Shown here piece by piece: positions 44,696-56,580 of a DNA stretch of 64,000 bases. A model generated the notes under the pieces. It was given only the letters and a program-made list of their open reading frames with translations, was not told the DNA's origin and ran no database searches. The DNA comes from Hyperoodon ampullatus (Eukaryota > Chordata > Mammalia > Artiodactyla > Ziphiidae): assembly GCA_949752795.1 (NCBI GenBank), contig OX457056.1:93890942-93954941 (forward strand). Direction: 5' to 3'. Position 1 is the stretch's first letter, and every line of letters starts with the position of its first letter. The position numbers and the translations under genes are program-made.

Positions 44696-46144
44696 ACTTC
44701 AATAACAGCGTTTATTATGATGTATGATAATTGCCCAACTTACTTGTTGGTTTCTTCATAGGCCACGAATTTCTCAAAAGAATAAGGTGAAGGGAAATTG
44801 TGTCTTTTATGTCTGTTTTCTAGGACCCTAGTACAGTGATTCATAAGGTAGGCTTTAAGTCGAAGTGTGACGAATTTTAAAATTTCTAATATATTTTTTG
44901 CAAAAATAATTTTTTCTCATTAGGCATTCTTTCTTTTATGATTTGGCTCTCTTAATGTTGAGTTGAGGAAAGGGATAGGGAGATGTTTCCAGAATATAGC
45001 TGAGAATATGAAAAGCAGGAAAGCAGAGGAAGTCCGCATTAGGTTAGAGTCTCTGGAATCAGAGGCTGAGTCTCATGCAAGTGCTCTCAGGGACATCCTG
45101 TAAAAGAGCGAGGGAAACAAGACAGGGGCATGGGCGAAACAAAGCGAGATGTGGATTCGGCTACAGTCCAGCCTCAGCCCAATCCCATGGGAAGTTCCGG
45201 GACAAGGGACAAGGATGGCCTCAGAGAATTACCCCACCTGGAGGCAAAGAGGCTGGGATTTTATACCCCTGAATGAGTAGTTGGCTGCAACCATGCCAGA
45301 GGTAGGGGGACACCTCCCAGGCATTTCTGGGTGGAACAGCTCCTGTGGACCAAGAGTGAGTCTTCAGGGAAGGCTCCAGCTGCAAGCCATTGGTCATCAA
45401 CACTCACAGCAGCTGAGTGACAAGAGAACTAGTCTGGGAAAGGGATCTGAGCAGCACAACAAAAGCTCCTACCATACCCCTAAAAATAAAGATGATAGAA
45501 AGTGCTTACTCCTAGGAGGATTATGCAAACCTTTATTTAAAACCTATCTCCTCCTACTTCATCAACAAGTCTATCTGGACCAGTTGCTCACTCCTTAACA
45601 GATTAGAAACAGCAAGATAGAAGAGGGTGCAGAGACTGTTAAAGGTAAGTGCACCAATAGAAGCCAAAAAGAAACAGGAACTCCAAAAAGCACAGCATTG
45701 TGGAACCTTGTAGTGTAGTGCCCTGGAGCGTTGTAAATTAAAGTCTAAAAAAACTGAGATTGACAATGTTGCCCTAAGTCAACGATGCCCTAAGTTAATG
45801 ATGCCTTAAACAAGTTGTGTTTTGCATTCTATGTTTAAAAACACAGGGTGATGTGCCACGTAATTTTAAAAGATTTCATTCGAAATTTGGAAGCTTAAGG
45901 GATGTGAATAATAACATGGACATTTTATTTTTGCAGATTATCTCCCTCCCTGCCAGCCCCTGAATAAGTGAGGTGTTACTGAACTACATCTTGGAAAACA
46001 TCTGACCTCCAGGAGCCGTTGAAACTCCATGGATAGTAGCACAACTTCAGACTTGTTTAAACGTTCTGACAGTTCTGATGCCACCTGGCACGTGTGATTA
46101 CATAATCAGGGCTGATAGAAACCTCTGATCACCACATATACACA
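44696..46144. other. Mostly unassigned; possible LTR-like repeat at 45060-45470
   Basis: 45060-45470 ('gggaaacaagacaggggcatggg', 'ggctgggattttatacccctgaatg', 'ccaagagtgagtcttcaggg') resembles a dispersed LTR-type repeat, but I cannot name it. The rest holds nothing I recognise except a short tandem repeat at 45770-45812. Confidence 0.35.
45770..45812 (+). repeat. 16-bp tandem repeat, about 2.6 units
   Basis: tgccctaagtcaacga, tgccctaagttaatga and a partial tgccttaaac follow each other. The units differ at a few positions, so the array is old. Confidence 0.85.
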
Positions 46145-46440
46145 CAGTCTGGTATAGAGCAAGCTGTAGCTGGGCATCAGACACAAGGGGCTCAAGTTCC
46201 TCCACTGTCATTAACATCTGTATGACCCTAAACAAGTCATTTGTCTTCTCTGAATCTCAGTGTCTTTGCTGTAAAGGAGAAATAATCATATTTATCATAC
46301 TACTATTAATATTACATTACACCAATATATGTTATGTAGTATGTTATTATATTAACAATATTATTATTATTATGTCTCATCAGCCTGCTATGAGGAGCCA
46401 ATGAGATAATGTTTGTGAAATTGCTTTGTAAGAGGTGAAA
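46145..46440 (+). repeat. MIR, sense, with an AT-rich expansion
   Basis: The MIR head ('ctggtatagagcaagctgtag') and core ('tgaccctaaacaagtcattt', 'gaatctcagtgtctttgctgtaaa') are followed by an AT-rich expansion (ATT triplets at 46350-46372) and then the tail 'aatgagataatgtttgtgaaa'. Confidence 0.75.
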
Positions 46441-47924
46441 AATAATTAAAATGAAAATGGAGTATTTGGAAAAGTAAATACTCTTTCATTCCTTTCTTCT
46501 TTCTGATGCAATTTTTGACAGTTTTGTAAACCCATAAAACTGGCAGAATATACACGGATGCCATCTCCCATCGATTTATTCTGTCCCAGCTCTCCACCAC
46601 TTGGCCTCCTAGGCCACCCTCCCGGTGGCCAGCCTGTACTCCCATTTCTAGCTCCAGTTTCAGAATGACTGCCTTTGGAGAATGGGGTTTCTCAGGAAGA
46701 ATATTGCACAATCAGAAAACGCTGATCTGCCAAGGCTGTAACATTTTTTTCCTGGAGCCTTTTCAGGAATGTGTCACAGGAGGCGGGGGAGATGGGCCAT
46801 GGAACAGAGAGTACTAGGCACCAGCCACCAGGTAATAAAATGTCCAAGCATTCCTTTTCAAAATCTAATGAAGACATCAATCTTCATTAAGTCAAAGGGT
46901 CTGGGGTCCACAGCGGTGAGATTCACTGAGCCACTTCAAAAAGCAGGAGGAACAATGACCAAAATGCAGGCCATAGAGCAAGAGACAGTGAATTCTAGAA
47001 CTCGATGATGTCTGTTTTCAACAAGGGTTGAATTTGCCAATAGCTATTATCACTAAACATGAGCCCTGAGCTCAGTGTGATGCCAGAGCCAGCTTGCACC
47101 AAATCAAGAGAGCCAGTTCATGGCTCTTCCCAACCCCATGCTCAGGGATGTCAGGTTGGGAGCATGTAATCAACCCAGGTGGCAGTATTTACACCACGGA
47201 AACCAGCAGGTGCCACCAATAGGGTCCCCCATTCCCCACCCAGAGAGCCAGCTTACCAGCACACCATTGCTTAAGCTTGTATCCAAATGTCAACAAAATG
47301 TGTGGAATCCTGTAATAGCTTTCAGAAGAGCAATGTTGTTCCTGAATTTCCGTGTGAACCACTGGAGGGAAAAAGTTTGTGTATATAAATATAACAAATC
47401 CTTTGCTTTCAGATTCCAAATCACCTTCCTCATATATCCTCTCTTTTCCTTCAGGCTGAATGTGGAGAATGGCTACCACTGAAGTGAGAGAAACCTGAGT
47501 CACTGTTACATCCTTGGCATTGTCCACTTGATTGTTTTTTTCCATGCGTGTTTCCCAGGCTCTAACCTCTATCGGTACAGAGGACCCCTAGGGACAGCAA
47601 TTATTCTGCAGGGAGTACACCCTCAGAGCTTGATGGATCCTGTAGAAAAGCAGGGGCAAGATGCTGCTCTCTGCTTGGAGGAAGTTTGCAAAACAGATTG
47701 GATTCAACTGAAAGAGGCCAACCTTAGGAGGAGAACATAATTTTCTTCTTTCCATACCAAACCATAGGATTAATGAAGAATCAAGGGGAATAAAAATGCA
47801 AACATGCACAATATTCACTTCCACAGACTTTTCTTTCACTAATGTCTTTGTGGCTGTAGCTAGTGATTTGCACCATTCCTTCCCATAACTTACCTAGAGG
47901 CTGAAAGGAAAAGGAGTGGGGAAG
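46441..47924. other. Mostly unassigned; possible old repeat at 47040-47290
   Basis: The block 'gtgatgccagagccagcttgc...ggcagtatttacaccacgg...cagcacaccattgct' recalls an old interspersed repeat whose family I cannot place. No gene is seen. The overlapping frames at 47120-47545 on opposite strands have no domain. Confidence 0.35.
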
Positions 47925-48145
47925 AAGTTAGCATTTATAGAGCACCAACTCGCTATCAGGTCCTAGAGTGTCTTATCTAGTTAACACAGCAACCATGCAA
48001 GGAAGGTACTATTACTTCCATTTTTTCAGAGAAGGAAAGGTAAGAATTATCTAAGGTTACCCAGCTAATGGGTTTGGGAGCCGGAATTTGAATACTGGTC
48101 TCTGACTTCAGATTTTGAGCTCTTTCCACACTTTCTACTACTTTA
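47925..48145 (-). repeat. MIR, near full length, antisense
   Basis: 'atagagcaccaactcgctatc', 'ttaacacagcaaccatgcaagg', 'attatctaaggttacccagct' and 'ttttgagctctttccacac' are reversed MIR blocks. Confidence 0.85.
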
Positions 48146-49639
48146 TTGACCCATGGAAAAACAAAGCCCAACTGTGGAACCAGTTCTGGAGACACAGGTG
48201 CAGGCTGAGTCTGATCCCTTGGGGCTGGCCTTCCACAGGGATACACATTGGATTGTCTAATGAGAGAAAGCTAACAGACATTCAGGTGCAGGACTTGCAA
48301 TTTCTCAGGGGCAGTTTTGAGACAAACACCAATTCTTTGTTGTCATGCTCATTAAAGATGTAAAATAGGAGAAGAGCATGGGAATCAGAGACAAATCCTG
48401 GACAAGGTTTTTAAGAATTTATTTTTCAAGCTCCTCTGTTCTATAGCCTAAGTAGCCAACTACTCCCAACTTAGTCTCAAATTACCACCTATGTTCTTTA
48501 AAGAAAAAAAGAAAATAATGTATTTTCCAGTAATTTTACACTGGGAGAAATACATGATGGTCTTACCTATAGCCTTGGCATTGGCAATTGTGCATCATTT
48601 TGTGTCATATCCCAGGCTAAGGAATGTGACACACTCCCTTTGGTTTCCTGGGATACACCCCAACAAAGGACTTTATTTTTTCAGGTTTCAGTGATAAATA
48701 TGTTACTGATACTCATACTTTAAATTCATAGCGTATACCAAGTCACAACTCAGTGAGGTTAACAGACAGTTTTCTTTTTAGATTTTGGATGAAGTGGCAA
48801 AGAGATACTCCATTGATTTCTGCACACTACACCTTTACACACTTGGAAACAATAATTTATGCTTCCTCTAAATCTTCTTTTCACCTGGGCAATGACCTCA
48901 TTTAATAGACTTTTTATATTTTTGATTATGCAAATAATAGATATTCAAAAGTTAAATAATGAAAAAATTCTAATGTAAAATGATATAAAATAGGATATTA
49001 TTTTAATTGTTAGTGCACATCTTAACAAGAAATGATACCTTAGGAATTTAATGTTACCCCAATTTTTAAAATATACTAAATTTTATATACAGTTTTGTGT
49101 GAAGCATTTTAAAATTTTCATTGTGATAACTTAAAGTCTGGCAGGAGAGAAAGAAAGGGAGAGAGAGAGAGAATTATGTATGTGTTAAGTTATGAATATG
49201 CTCAGTTGAAAGTGCCTTTATGACCTCCAGATGGAAAGGTATGCAGTGGATATATGGGTCTGGAACTCAGGAGGAAAGTTTGGACTATAAGTATAGTTTT
49301 GGAATTTATCAGTATATAGACAGTAACTGGAGTCGTAAGAATGGATAGGATCATCCAGTAAAAGTACACAGAGTGAGAAGAGGATAGGGTCTAGAACTAA
49401 ACCCAGAAAATCCCCTACATTTAAAATCAAGGGCTGTTCAGATGTCTAAAACCACCCAAATACTTCCACCACCTCGGGGCCCATTCCAGTGGGATTCTGT
49501 CTTCTTCTACCTGCTGGGTAAGTTCTGACCCAGAAAAGAGGCTTCACTGATATTTCAGATCATGTTGGATTTTTTTCTACACCAATGCGAAAGCTGCATC
49601 ATGGGAGAATTAACATTTTTAAAAAATGGCACGGAAGAA
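48146..49639. other. Unassigned stretch
   Basis: A/T-rich from 48890 to 49130, perhaps an old L1 3' scrap, with a short GA repeat at 49152-49172. Nothing else is recognisable. No coding signal is seen. Confidence 0.4.
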
Positions 49640-50590
49640 CTCACACTTGAAGTTAGGATGTAGGAGCAGTCAAGTGATGCAAATCCAAAGATGACTCAGT
49701 TATTAGAATTACCAGACCAGGACTTTAAATCAACTATTGTGATATGTTAAAGAAGTTACTTAAAAATATGGATATAATAGGTAAAAATATGAAGTATTTC
49801 AGGAGAACAATTTAAACACTAAAAAATAGAAAATATAAAACTGAAAAATATAATATCTAAAACACTTGGGGCTTATGAGTAGCATTTAGACACTACAGAG
49901 GAGAGTGAATGGGGAGATAGAGCAATAGCAATTGCTCAAATTGAAGGAAAGAAAGAAAAAAGATAGAAAAATGAATAGATTATCCATACCATGAATAATT
50001 TCAAGTTTCTAGTGTACATGAATTTGAGTATGAGGGGGAGAGAGATAAGCAGGCAGAAAAACATACTTAAAGAAATAATAACTGAAACTCTCTAAATTTG
50101 ATGAAAACACCAACCCATGGATCCAAGATATGCAGCAATCCCCATGCAAGATAAATACAGAGAAAACCCCTTCTAAATACATGATGGCCAAATTGGTGAA
50201 ACATAAAGAGAAAGAGAACATCTTAAAAGCAACCAGAAAATAAGACTTACATATAGGAACAATGATATGAATGATAGCTGATTTCTCATCAGAAACTATA
50301 TAAGACAGAAAACATCACAGAAGACAAGACAGAAAACATCTCAAAAGACAATGCAACACCATCTTTAAAGGAAATAAACTGTCACCATAGAATTCTATAT
50401 CCAACTAAAAACATTTTTCAAAAACGAAGGTAAAATAAGGATATTTTCAGATGAAAGAAGGCTGAGAGAATTTGCTGCAAGCAAATTTATACTACAATAA
50501 GTACTAAAGAAAAAATTTCAAACTAAAGAGAAATTATACCAGATAGAATCTTGGATATACAGAAAGTAAAAAATAATGAAGAAAATAGGT
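49640..50590 (+). mobile_element. Old L1M fragment covering the ORF1 region, sense
   Basis: 'gttattagaattaccagaccagg', 'cacttggggcttatgagtagc', 'tgatgaaaacaccaacccatgg', 'atcttaaaagcaaccagaaaa' and 'agctgatttctcatcagaaac' follow L1M ORF1 and what lies just before it. A small duplication near 50302-50350 repeats 'agacagaaaacatc'. No frame is kept. Confidence 0.75.
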
Positions 50591-51116
50591 AATGGGCTCT
50601 CGGTTTCCAGTCCAGCATGTAAGGAGCTTTAAGAAGTCACCACTCTGTGCTAAAAACTGTAAAAAGCTGAACAAACTGGAAAATCAACAATTCTTCTTAG
50701 ACTTCTCTGTCAGAGAAGTGAGGTCAAAGGTCAAACTGTTGCCCCTCAAATTGGAGAAACAAGTGAATACAGAGAGTCACAACTTATTGGAGCAGAACTC
50801 ACAAGTAGGAATTTCTGTGGGAACCACTACCTGGGCAGAAAAACCTGAACTATAATTGACAAATTGCTGGAGGCTGAGTGTGGACAACTCTGAGAGTTCT
50901 CAATGAACAAGTACAATTTGAAACTAAAAACATATTTTCTTGCCTTGTAAAAAGGCATCTATTTGGCTTTTAGTACAAAATAACTCAGAGAAGCACAGAA
51001 AGCCAGTTATTGAAAAAAATTCCCCAACAAATTTTAGTCACAGTCCCTGTCTTTAGCTTGGATTAGAAAACAGGAAACTACAAACCACCTAATATCTGCC
51101 CTTTTGAAGAAATCTT

Positions 51117-51628
51117 ATTTAAAGAAAAAAAAAAAAGAGGGAAAATAAAACAGTCCCTGAAATACGGCAGATGGTTTTTAGAGGGCCCTGGAAGCTTGCC
51201 TTAATCATTCTGGTGAAATGGAATACATGTGGTCATTGGAATATGGCCATCTCCTTGTTTTATGCTAGTAATGATCTTCATCTGAAGAGAAGATGCTGGC
51301 CTGGGCACCATTTGATGCCCCTGATGTAATCTGAGACATCAAGGTCAAGTAGCCCCAAGTCTTCCATTCCATATCTTCATGGAACCTCCCCCATATACAG
51401 CCTCTTATCACTGGATGATGAGAGAATGATGGACTCATCAGGGTAGAAAGACACTTCATTGATGGAGCCAGCATGGCTGGGCAGCTTATACAAAATCCTC
51501 GTGCTTCTGATATCCCCCACAAACACAAACCTGTTGGCCGAGCCAGCTGCTATCTTGCTTCCATCAGATGATCAAGACCATCTCAGAAGATTCTTTTGAA
51601 AGTGGTGCACATTTTTTTGAAATATCTT
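51117..51628 (-). pseudogene. SNRNP40 (pseudogene): 5'-truncated retrocopy of SNRNP40 (U5 snRNP 40 kDa WD-repeat protein)
   Basis: The parent is a WD40-repeat protein of the U5 snRNP. On the minus strand the last ~82 codons are recognisable from KIFQ at 51628 to a stop at 51377-51379. They include SDGSKIAAGSANRFVFV, ILYKLPSHAGSINEV and the C-terminal SSSDKRLYMGE, i.e. the last one to two WD repeats. The frame has no indel. One TGG codon (of the family's CSW) has become TGA, and the WD of the last full repeat reads GD. No introns are present, so this is a processed copy. About 260 bases of 3' UTR follow (51117-51376). No poly(A) tail is seen at the left end; instead there is a run of A on the + strand at 51122-51134. 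The truncated 5' end abuts the truncated 5' end of an L1. Confidence 0.88.
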
Positions 51629-53541
51629 ATTATTTACATTATCACCCTCCAAAATCAAATACTTACAGATCTAACAAAATATGTACAAGATCTATATGAG
51701 GAAAACTACAAAATTCTGATGAACAAAATCAAAGAAGAACTAAATAAATGGAGAGATATTCTATGTTCATGGATAGGAAAACACTATATTGTCAAGATGT
51801 CAGTTCTTCCCAGCTTGATCATAGATTCAATGCAATCCCAATCAAAATCCCAGCAAGTTATTTAATAGATATTGACAGAAAAACTGATTCTAAAGTTTAC
51901 ATGGAGAGGCAGAAGACCCAGAATAGCCAACACAATATTAAAGAAGAAGAACAAAGTTGGAGGACGGATACTACCCAACTTTAAGACTTACTGTAAAGCA
52001 ACAGTAATCAAGATAGTGCGGTATTCACAAAAGAATAGAAAATGGATCAATGGAACGGAATTGAGAGCCTAGAAATAGCTTTCCAAAGATATAGTCAACT
52101 GTTCTTTGACAAAGGAGAAAAAACAATCCATTGGAGCAAAGACAGTTTCTTTGACAACTGGTGTGGGAACAACTGGATATCCACATGCAAAAAAAAAGGC
52201 TAGACACAGACCTTCACAAAAATTAACCCAAAATGACCACAGACCTAAATGTAAAATGCAAAACTATAAAACTCCTAGATGACAACATAGGAGAAAATCT
52301 AGATAACTTTGGGTATGACTTTTTACATATAACACCAAAGGCATGATCCATGAAAGAAATTGATAAGCTGGACTTCATTAAAATTATAAACTTCTTCTCT
52401 ATAAAACACAGTGTCAAAAGCATGAGAAGATAGTCCACAGACTGAGAGAAAATATTTACAAAAGATACATCTGATAAAAGACTGTTATCTAAAATATACA
52501 AAGAACTCTTAAAACTCAACGATAAGAAAAAACCCAACATGATTAAAAAATGGGTCAAAGACCTTAACAGATACCTCATTAAAGAAGACATACAAATGGA
52601 AAATAAGCATATGAAAAGATGTTCCATATTGTATGTTATCAGGGTGATGCAAATTAAAACATCAGTAAGATGTCTTCACACCAATTAGAATGACCAAAAT
52701 CTGAAACACTGACAACACCAAATACTGGCAAGGGTGTGGAGTAACTGGAATGCATACATTTCTGGTAGGAATTCAAAAATAGTACAGTCATCTTGGAAGA
52801 CAGTTTGCCAGTTTCTCACAAAACTAAACATATTCTTACCACACAATCCAGCAATCATACTCCTTGGTATTTATCCAAAGGAGTTGAAAACATACATCCC
52901 ACAAGAATCTACACACAGATGTTTATAGTAACTTTACTCATCATTGCCAAAACTTGGAAGCAACCAAAGTGTCCTTCAGTGGGTGAATGGACAGATAAAC
53001 TATGGTACATCCAGACAATGGAATATTATTCAGTACTAAAAAGAAATGAGCTATCAAACTATGAAAAGACATGGAAGAACCTTAGGTGTATATTACTAAG
53101 TGAAAGAAGCCAATCTGAAAAGGCTACATACTGTGTGATTCCAACTATACAACATTCTGGAAATGGCAAAACTGGTGACAGATCAGTGACTGCCAGGGGG
53201 AGGGGACACAACGGATGAATAGGCAAAGCTCACAGGAGTTTTAGAGCAGTTAAAATACTCTGTATGATATTATAATGATGGGTATATGTCATTATACATT
53301 TGTTCAAGCCCATAGAATGTACAACACCAAGAATTAACCCTAAGGTAAACTCTAGACTTTGGGTAATTATGGTGTGCCAATGTAGATTCATCCTTTGGTA
53401 ACAGATGTAAAATTTGGTTGAGTGATGTTGGTAATGGGGAGGCTGTGCATGTATGGGGCAGAGGGTATATGGGAAACCTCTGTACCTTCCTCTCAATTGT
53501 GATGTGAACCTAAAACTGCTCTAAAAAAATAAAATCTTAAA
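51629..53541 (+). mobile_element. Old L1 3' half (ORF2 C-terminal part and 3' UTR), sense
   Basis: It starts inside ORF2 at 'tatttacattatcaccctcc' next to 'aaaatcaaatactta'. It runs through 'tggataggaaaacactatattgtcaagatg', 'acaactggatatccacatgc' and 'ctcatcattgccaaaacttgg', reaching an A-rich end 'ctctaaaaaaataaaatctt' at 53541. Several stops break the frame. The candidate target-site repeat aaatctt stands at 51110-51116, left of the SNRNP40 piece, and at 53542-53548, right of this L1. So both pieces probably entered together. Confidence 0.85.
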
Positions 53542-54294
53542 AAATCTTCAGGGAGACTCAGTCATAGGGGGGGTCCCACACTTCTGTGAGTTTTACTTCC
53601 AAGAATTTTACCAGGCCTTCATAGTAAACAGTGGAGAAACCTCTCCCAGTGCTTCCAGCAGGGAAGTGGAAAAGGAACCATTTTGAAATAGGCTAGAGTA
53701 TTCTGTCCTTCTTAACAAGGACTGTGCTCAAGAGAAACTTGAGCCCAACTTCCTGGGGTTCTATCAGAGCCTAACCTACCCAGGGAAAGGGAAATATCTA
53801 ACTCTAGCCCCTCCAGCCATTCTGTCCTACCTAAGGGATGAATGGGGAATAAAACTGAGAAGCACTGATGAAATTCACTGTCCAGGGCACAGGCTCACCA
53901 GAAGACTGCAACCTAATCACAGGATTGTGGAACACTTTCCCTCTTCCCACACCTTACCACCACATTACTAAAGGCATATTTACTGCAGTTCCTTTACACA
54001 CTACATCATGCCCACCTTTCAACAAAAAGTTATAAGGCATACTAAAGGGCAAAAAACTACAGCTTGAAGAGATGGAACAAGCATCAGATCCACAGTCAGA
54101 TATGACAGGAATGCTGGAATTATCAGACGAGGAGTTTAAAAAACTATGATTAATATGCTAAGGCTTTAATGGGAAAAGTAGACAACATGCAAGAACAGAT
54201 GTATGATATAAGCAGAGAGGTAAGAATTCTTAAAACTAATCAAAACAAAATTTTAAAGACAAAAATTTTATAAAAGAAATGAAGAATGCCTTTT

Positions 54295-54507
54295 TATTTT
54301 TTAATTTATTTTTTTTGCGGTACGCGGGCCTCTCACTGTTGTGGCCTCTCCTGTTGTGGAGCACAGGCTCCAGACGCTCAGGCTCAGCGGCCATGGCTCA
54401 CAGGCCCAGCCGCTCCACGGCATGTGGGATCTTCCCGGACCGGGGCACGAACCCGTGTCCCCTGCATTGGCAGGCGGACTCTCAACCACTGCGCCACCAG
54501 GGAAGCC
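54295..54507 (-). mobile_element. CHR-type SINE (cetacean GC-rich form)
   Basis: Antisense: T-rich tail at the left, 'gtacgcgggcctctcactgt', and the head ending 'gcgccaccagggaagcc'. The 15-base repeat tgaagaatgcctttt at 54280-54294 and 54508-54522 is a perfect target-site duplication. It lies in L1M ORF1. Confidence 0.96.
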
Positions 54508-55423
54508 TGAAGAATGCCTTTTGATGACATTAGTGGACTGAACATAGCTAAGGAAAGAATCTCTGAGTTTGAGGATATGACAATAGAACCTTCCAAAAGT
54601 GGAAAGCAAAGAGAAAAAAAAAAGACTTTAAAAAAACCCCAGAGTATCCAAGAACAGGCATAACTACAAAAGGTGTAACATACATAATGGGAATCATGGA
54701 AGGAGAAGAGAGAAAGGAAAAGAAGAAATATTTAAAGCAATAAGGACTCAGAATGTTCCCAAGTTAGTGTTAGACATGAAACCATAGATCTAGGAATCTC
54801 AGAGAACAGCAAGCAGGATAAATTAAAAATAAACATGAAAACAAAAACCACACCTGGGCATATCATATTCAAACTTCATAAATCAAACATAAGCAAAAAT
54901 TCTTGAAAAAAACATTCATGTACAGAGGATCAAAGATTAGAATTACATCCAACTTCTTTTCAGAAACCATGTAAGCAAGAAGAAAGTAGAGTGAAATGTT
55001 TAAAATGTTAATAGAAAAAAAACTACCAACCCAGAATTCTGTACCCTGTGAAATTATCCTTCAAAAGTAAAGGAGAAATAAACACTTTCTCAGAAAAACA
55101 GAAATTGAGGGAATTTGTTGCCAGTAGACTTGACTTGCAAGAAATGTTTAGAAGTTCTTTGGAGAGAAGGAAAATGATATTGGTTAGAAACTCAGATTTA
55201 CAAAAGGAAAGAGCATTGGATAATTAACAAGTGAAAGTAAAATAAAAACATTTATTTTTCTTATTATTAGTTTATCTAACAGAGAGTTTGTTCAAAATAA
55301 TAATAGCAATAATATGTTCAGTTATGAATGCTTATATACATAAGGATATACACATATATAAGCATACGTATATACATATGCTTATATATAAGCAAAATGA
55401 ATGACACCAATGATATAAGGGAC

Positions 55424-55577
55424 AGGAATATTCTGTTATTATACATACCTAAAAGCCAGAAGAATACTAAAAATTTAGGAATTAGGAATATTAGGAATTA
55501 GGAATATTCTGTTATTAGCAATGGGGAATATTCTGTTATTATACATACCCAAAAGCCAGAAGAATACTAAAAAATAC
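55424..55577 (+). repeat. Local duplication of a ~50-bp unit
   Basis: 'ggaatattctgttattatac' with 'ataccyaaaagccagaagaa' and 'tactaaaaa' occurs at 55425-55473 and again at 55527-55577, with a third partial unit at 55501-55516 and short 'aggaatta' repeats between them. It lies at the AT-rich end of the L1M. Confidence 0.92.
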
Positions 55578-55669
55578 CCAATTTATCCAAAAGAAAACAT
55601 GTAAGCAAGAACAAAGAAATAAACAATCAGATGCAACAATTTGAAAGCAAACATAAGATGGCAAGCTTA

Positions 55670-55915
55670 AACCCACTTGCGTTAGTGTTAAAACATGGTT
55701 GCAAATTCTTTGATATCCACTCCATTGAAAGTTGGAGTCCATCTCTCCTCCCTTGAATCTGGGTAGGCTTGTGAATGCTTTGACCAATGTGACTTTTGAC
55801 TCTAGGTCACAAAAGTTCACACAACTTTGGCCTTGTTCACTGGAACACTCGCTTTTGAAACCCTGAACCAATATGTAAAAATTTCAACTACGTTGAGGCT
55901 GACATACTAAACCTG
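55670..55915. repeat. Dispersed repeat, family not placed
   Basis: 'tttgatatccactccattgaaag', 'ccttgaatctgggtaggcttgtg' and 'ttcactggaacactcgcttttg' recall a known type of old mammalian interspersed repeat, but I do not name it. Confidence 0.4.
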
Positions 55916-55924
55916 TGGCTTAGT

Positions 55925-56580
55925 CATAAAATGGAATGCTACTCAGTAACATAAAGGAATGTACCACTAATACAAAAAACAATATGATCAAAACTTAAAA
56001 ATATTATGCTGAGTGAAAAAAGCCTTACAAAAAGAGTATGTGCTATACTACTCCATTTATACAAAGTTCTAGGATAGGGAAAACTAATCTGTGGTAGAAA
56101 AAATCGAACTGTGGTTGACTTTGATGCGGGTGGGAGTTGGCAGAGATTGATCGGGAAGGGCATGAAACAACTTCCTGAGCCTGATGGTACTGTCCTATAT
56201 CCTGAAAGAGGTTTGGGTTATACAAGTTTATGAATTGTCAAAATCAGCATATATCCTTAAGACAAATTAAGATTTATTTTGTTTGTATATTATATATCAA
56301 AGAAAAAACTGCAAACAAATACTGAACACTACTTAATGTTATACAAACCGAAATGTTTGTAGGGAAGCACACTGATGTCTGCAATTTACTTTGCAATGCA
56401 ATAAAGAAAAGATGCATTAATGGATTGGTAGAGGGATGAATAGGTGAATAGATACACAATAAAGCAAATATAGTTAAACGTTAGAGGTAGACTCTAGGTG
56501 GAGGGTGTAGAGGTGTTCACTATAAATTCTCTCAACTATGCTGTAGCTTGACATTTTTCATATTAAAATGCTGGACATGT
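55925..56580 (+). mobile_element. Old L1M 3' end, sense
   Basis: 'aaaatggaatgctactcagtaac' is the end of ORF2, 'gagtgaaaaaagccttacaaaaag' and 'gttctaggatagggaaaac' the 3' UTR, and 'catttttcatattaaaatgctgg' the terminus. Confidence 0.8.

Larger units (their letters stand above)
50595..55620 (+). mobile_element. Old L1M, 5' UTR and ORF1 region, sense; interrupted
   Basis: 50595-51109 reads like L1M 5' UTR ('agtccagcatgtaaggagct', 'aagtcaccactctgtgctaa'). It resumes at 53549 ('cagggagactcagtcatagg') and goes on into ORF1: 'agatatgacaggaatgctggaattatcagac' near 54100, 'gaaagaatctctgagtttgagg' at 54553, 'aggcataactac' at 54655 and 'cagaattctgtaccctgtgaaatta' at 55032. The gap is filled by the SNRNP40/L1 composite (51117-53541). 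A SINE sits at 54295-54507. The right end dissolves in AT-rich tandem repeats. Confidence 0.75.

Noticed and set aside
45770..45812. Short repeats that might suggest a CRISPR-like array
   Set aside because: The units are tandem without spacers, only 16 bases long, and lie in mammalian DNA.
51265..51528. 87-codon minus-strand frame starting MCLWGIS
   Set aside because: It is in the wrong register of the SNRNP40 retrocopy; the ancestral frame is the neighbouring one, which carries a nonsense codon.
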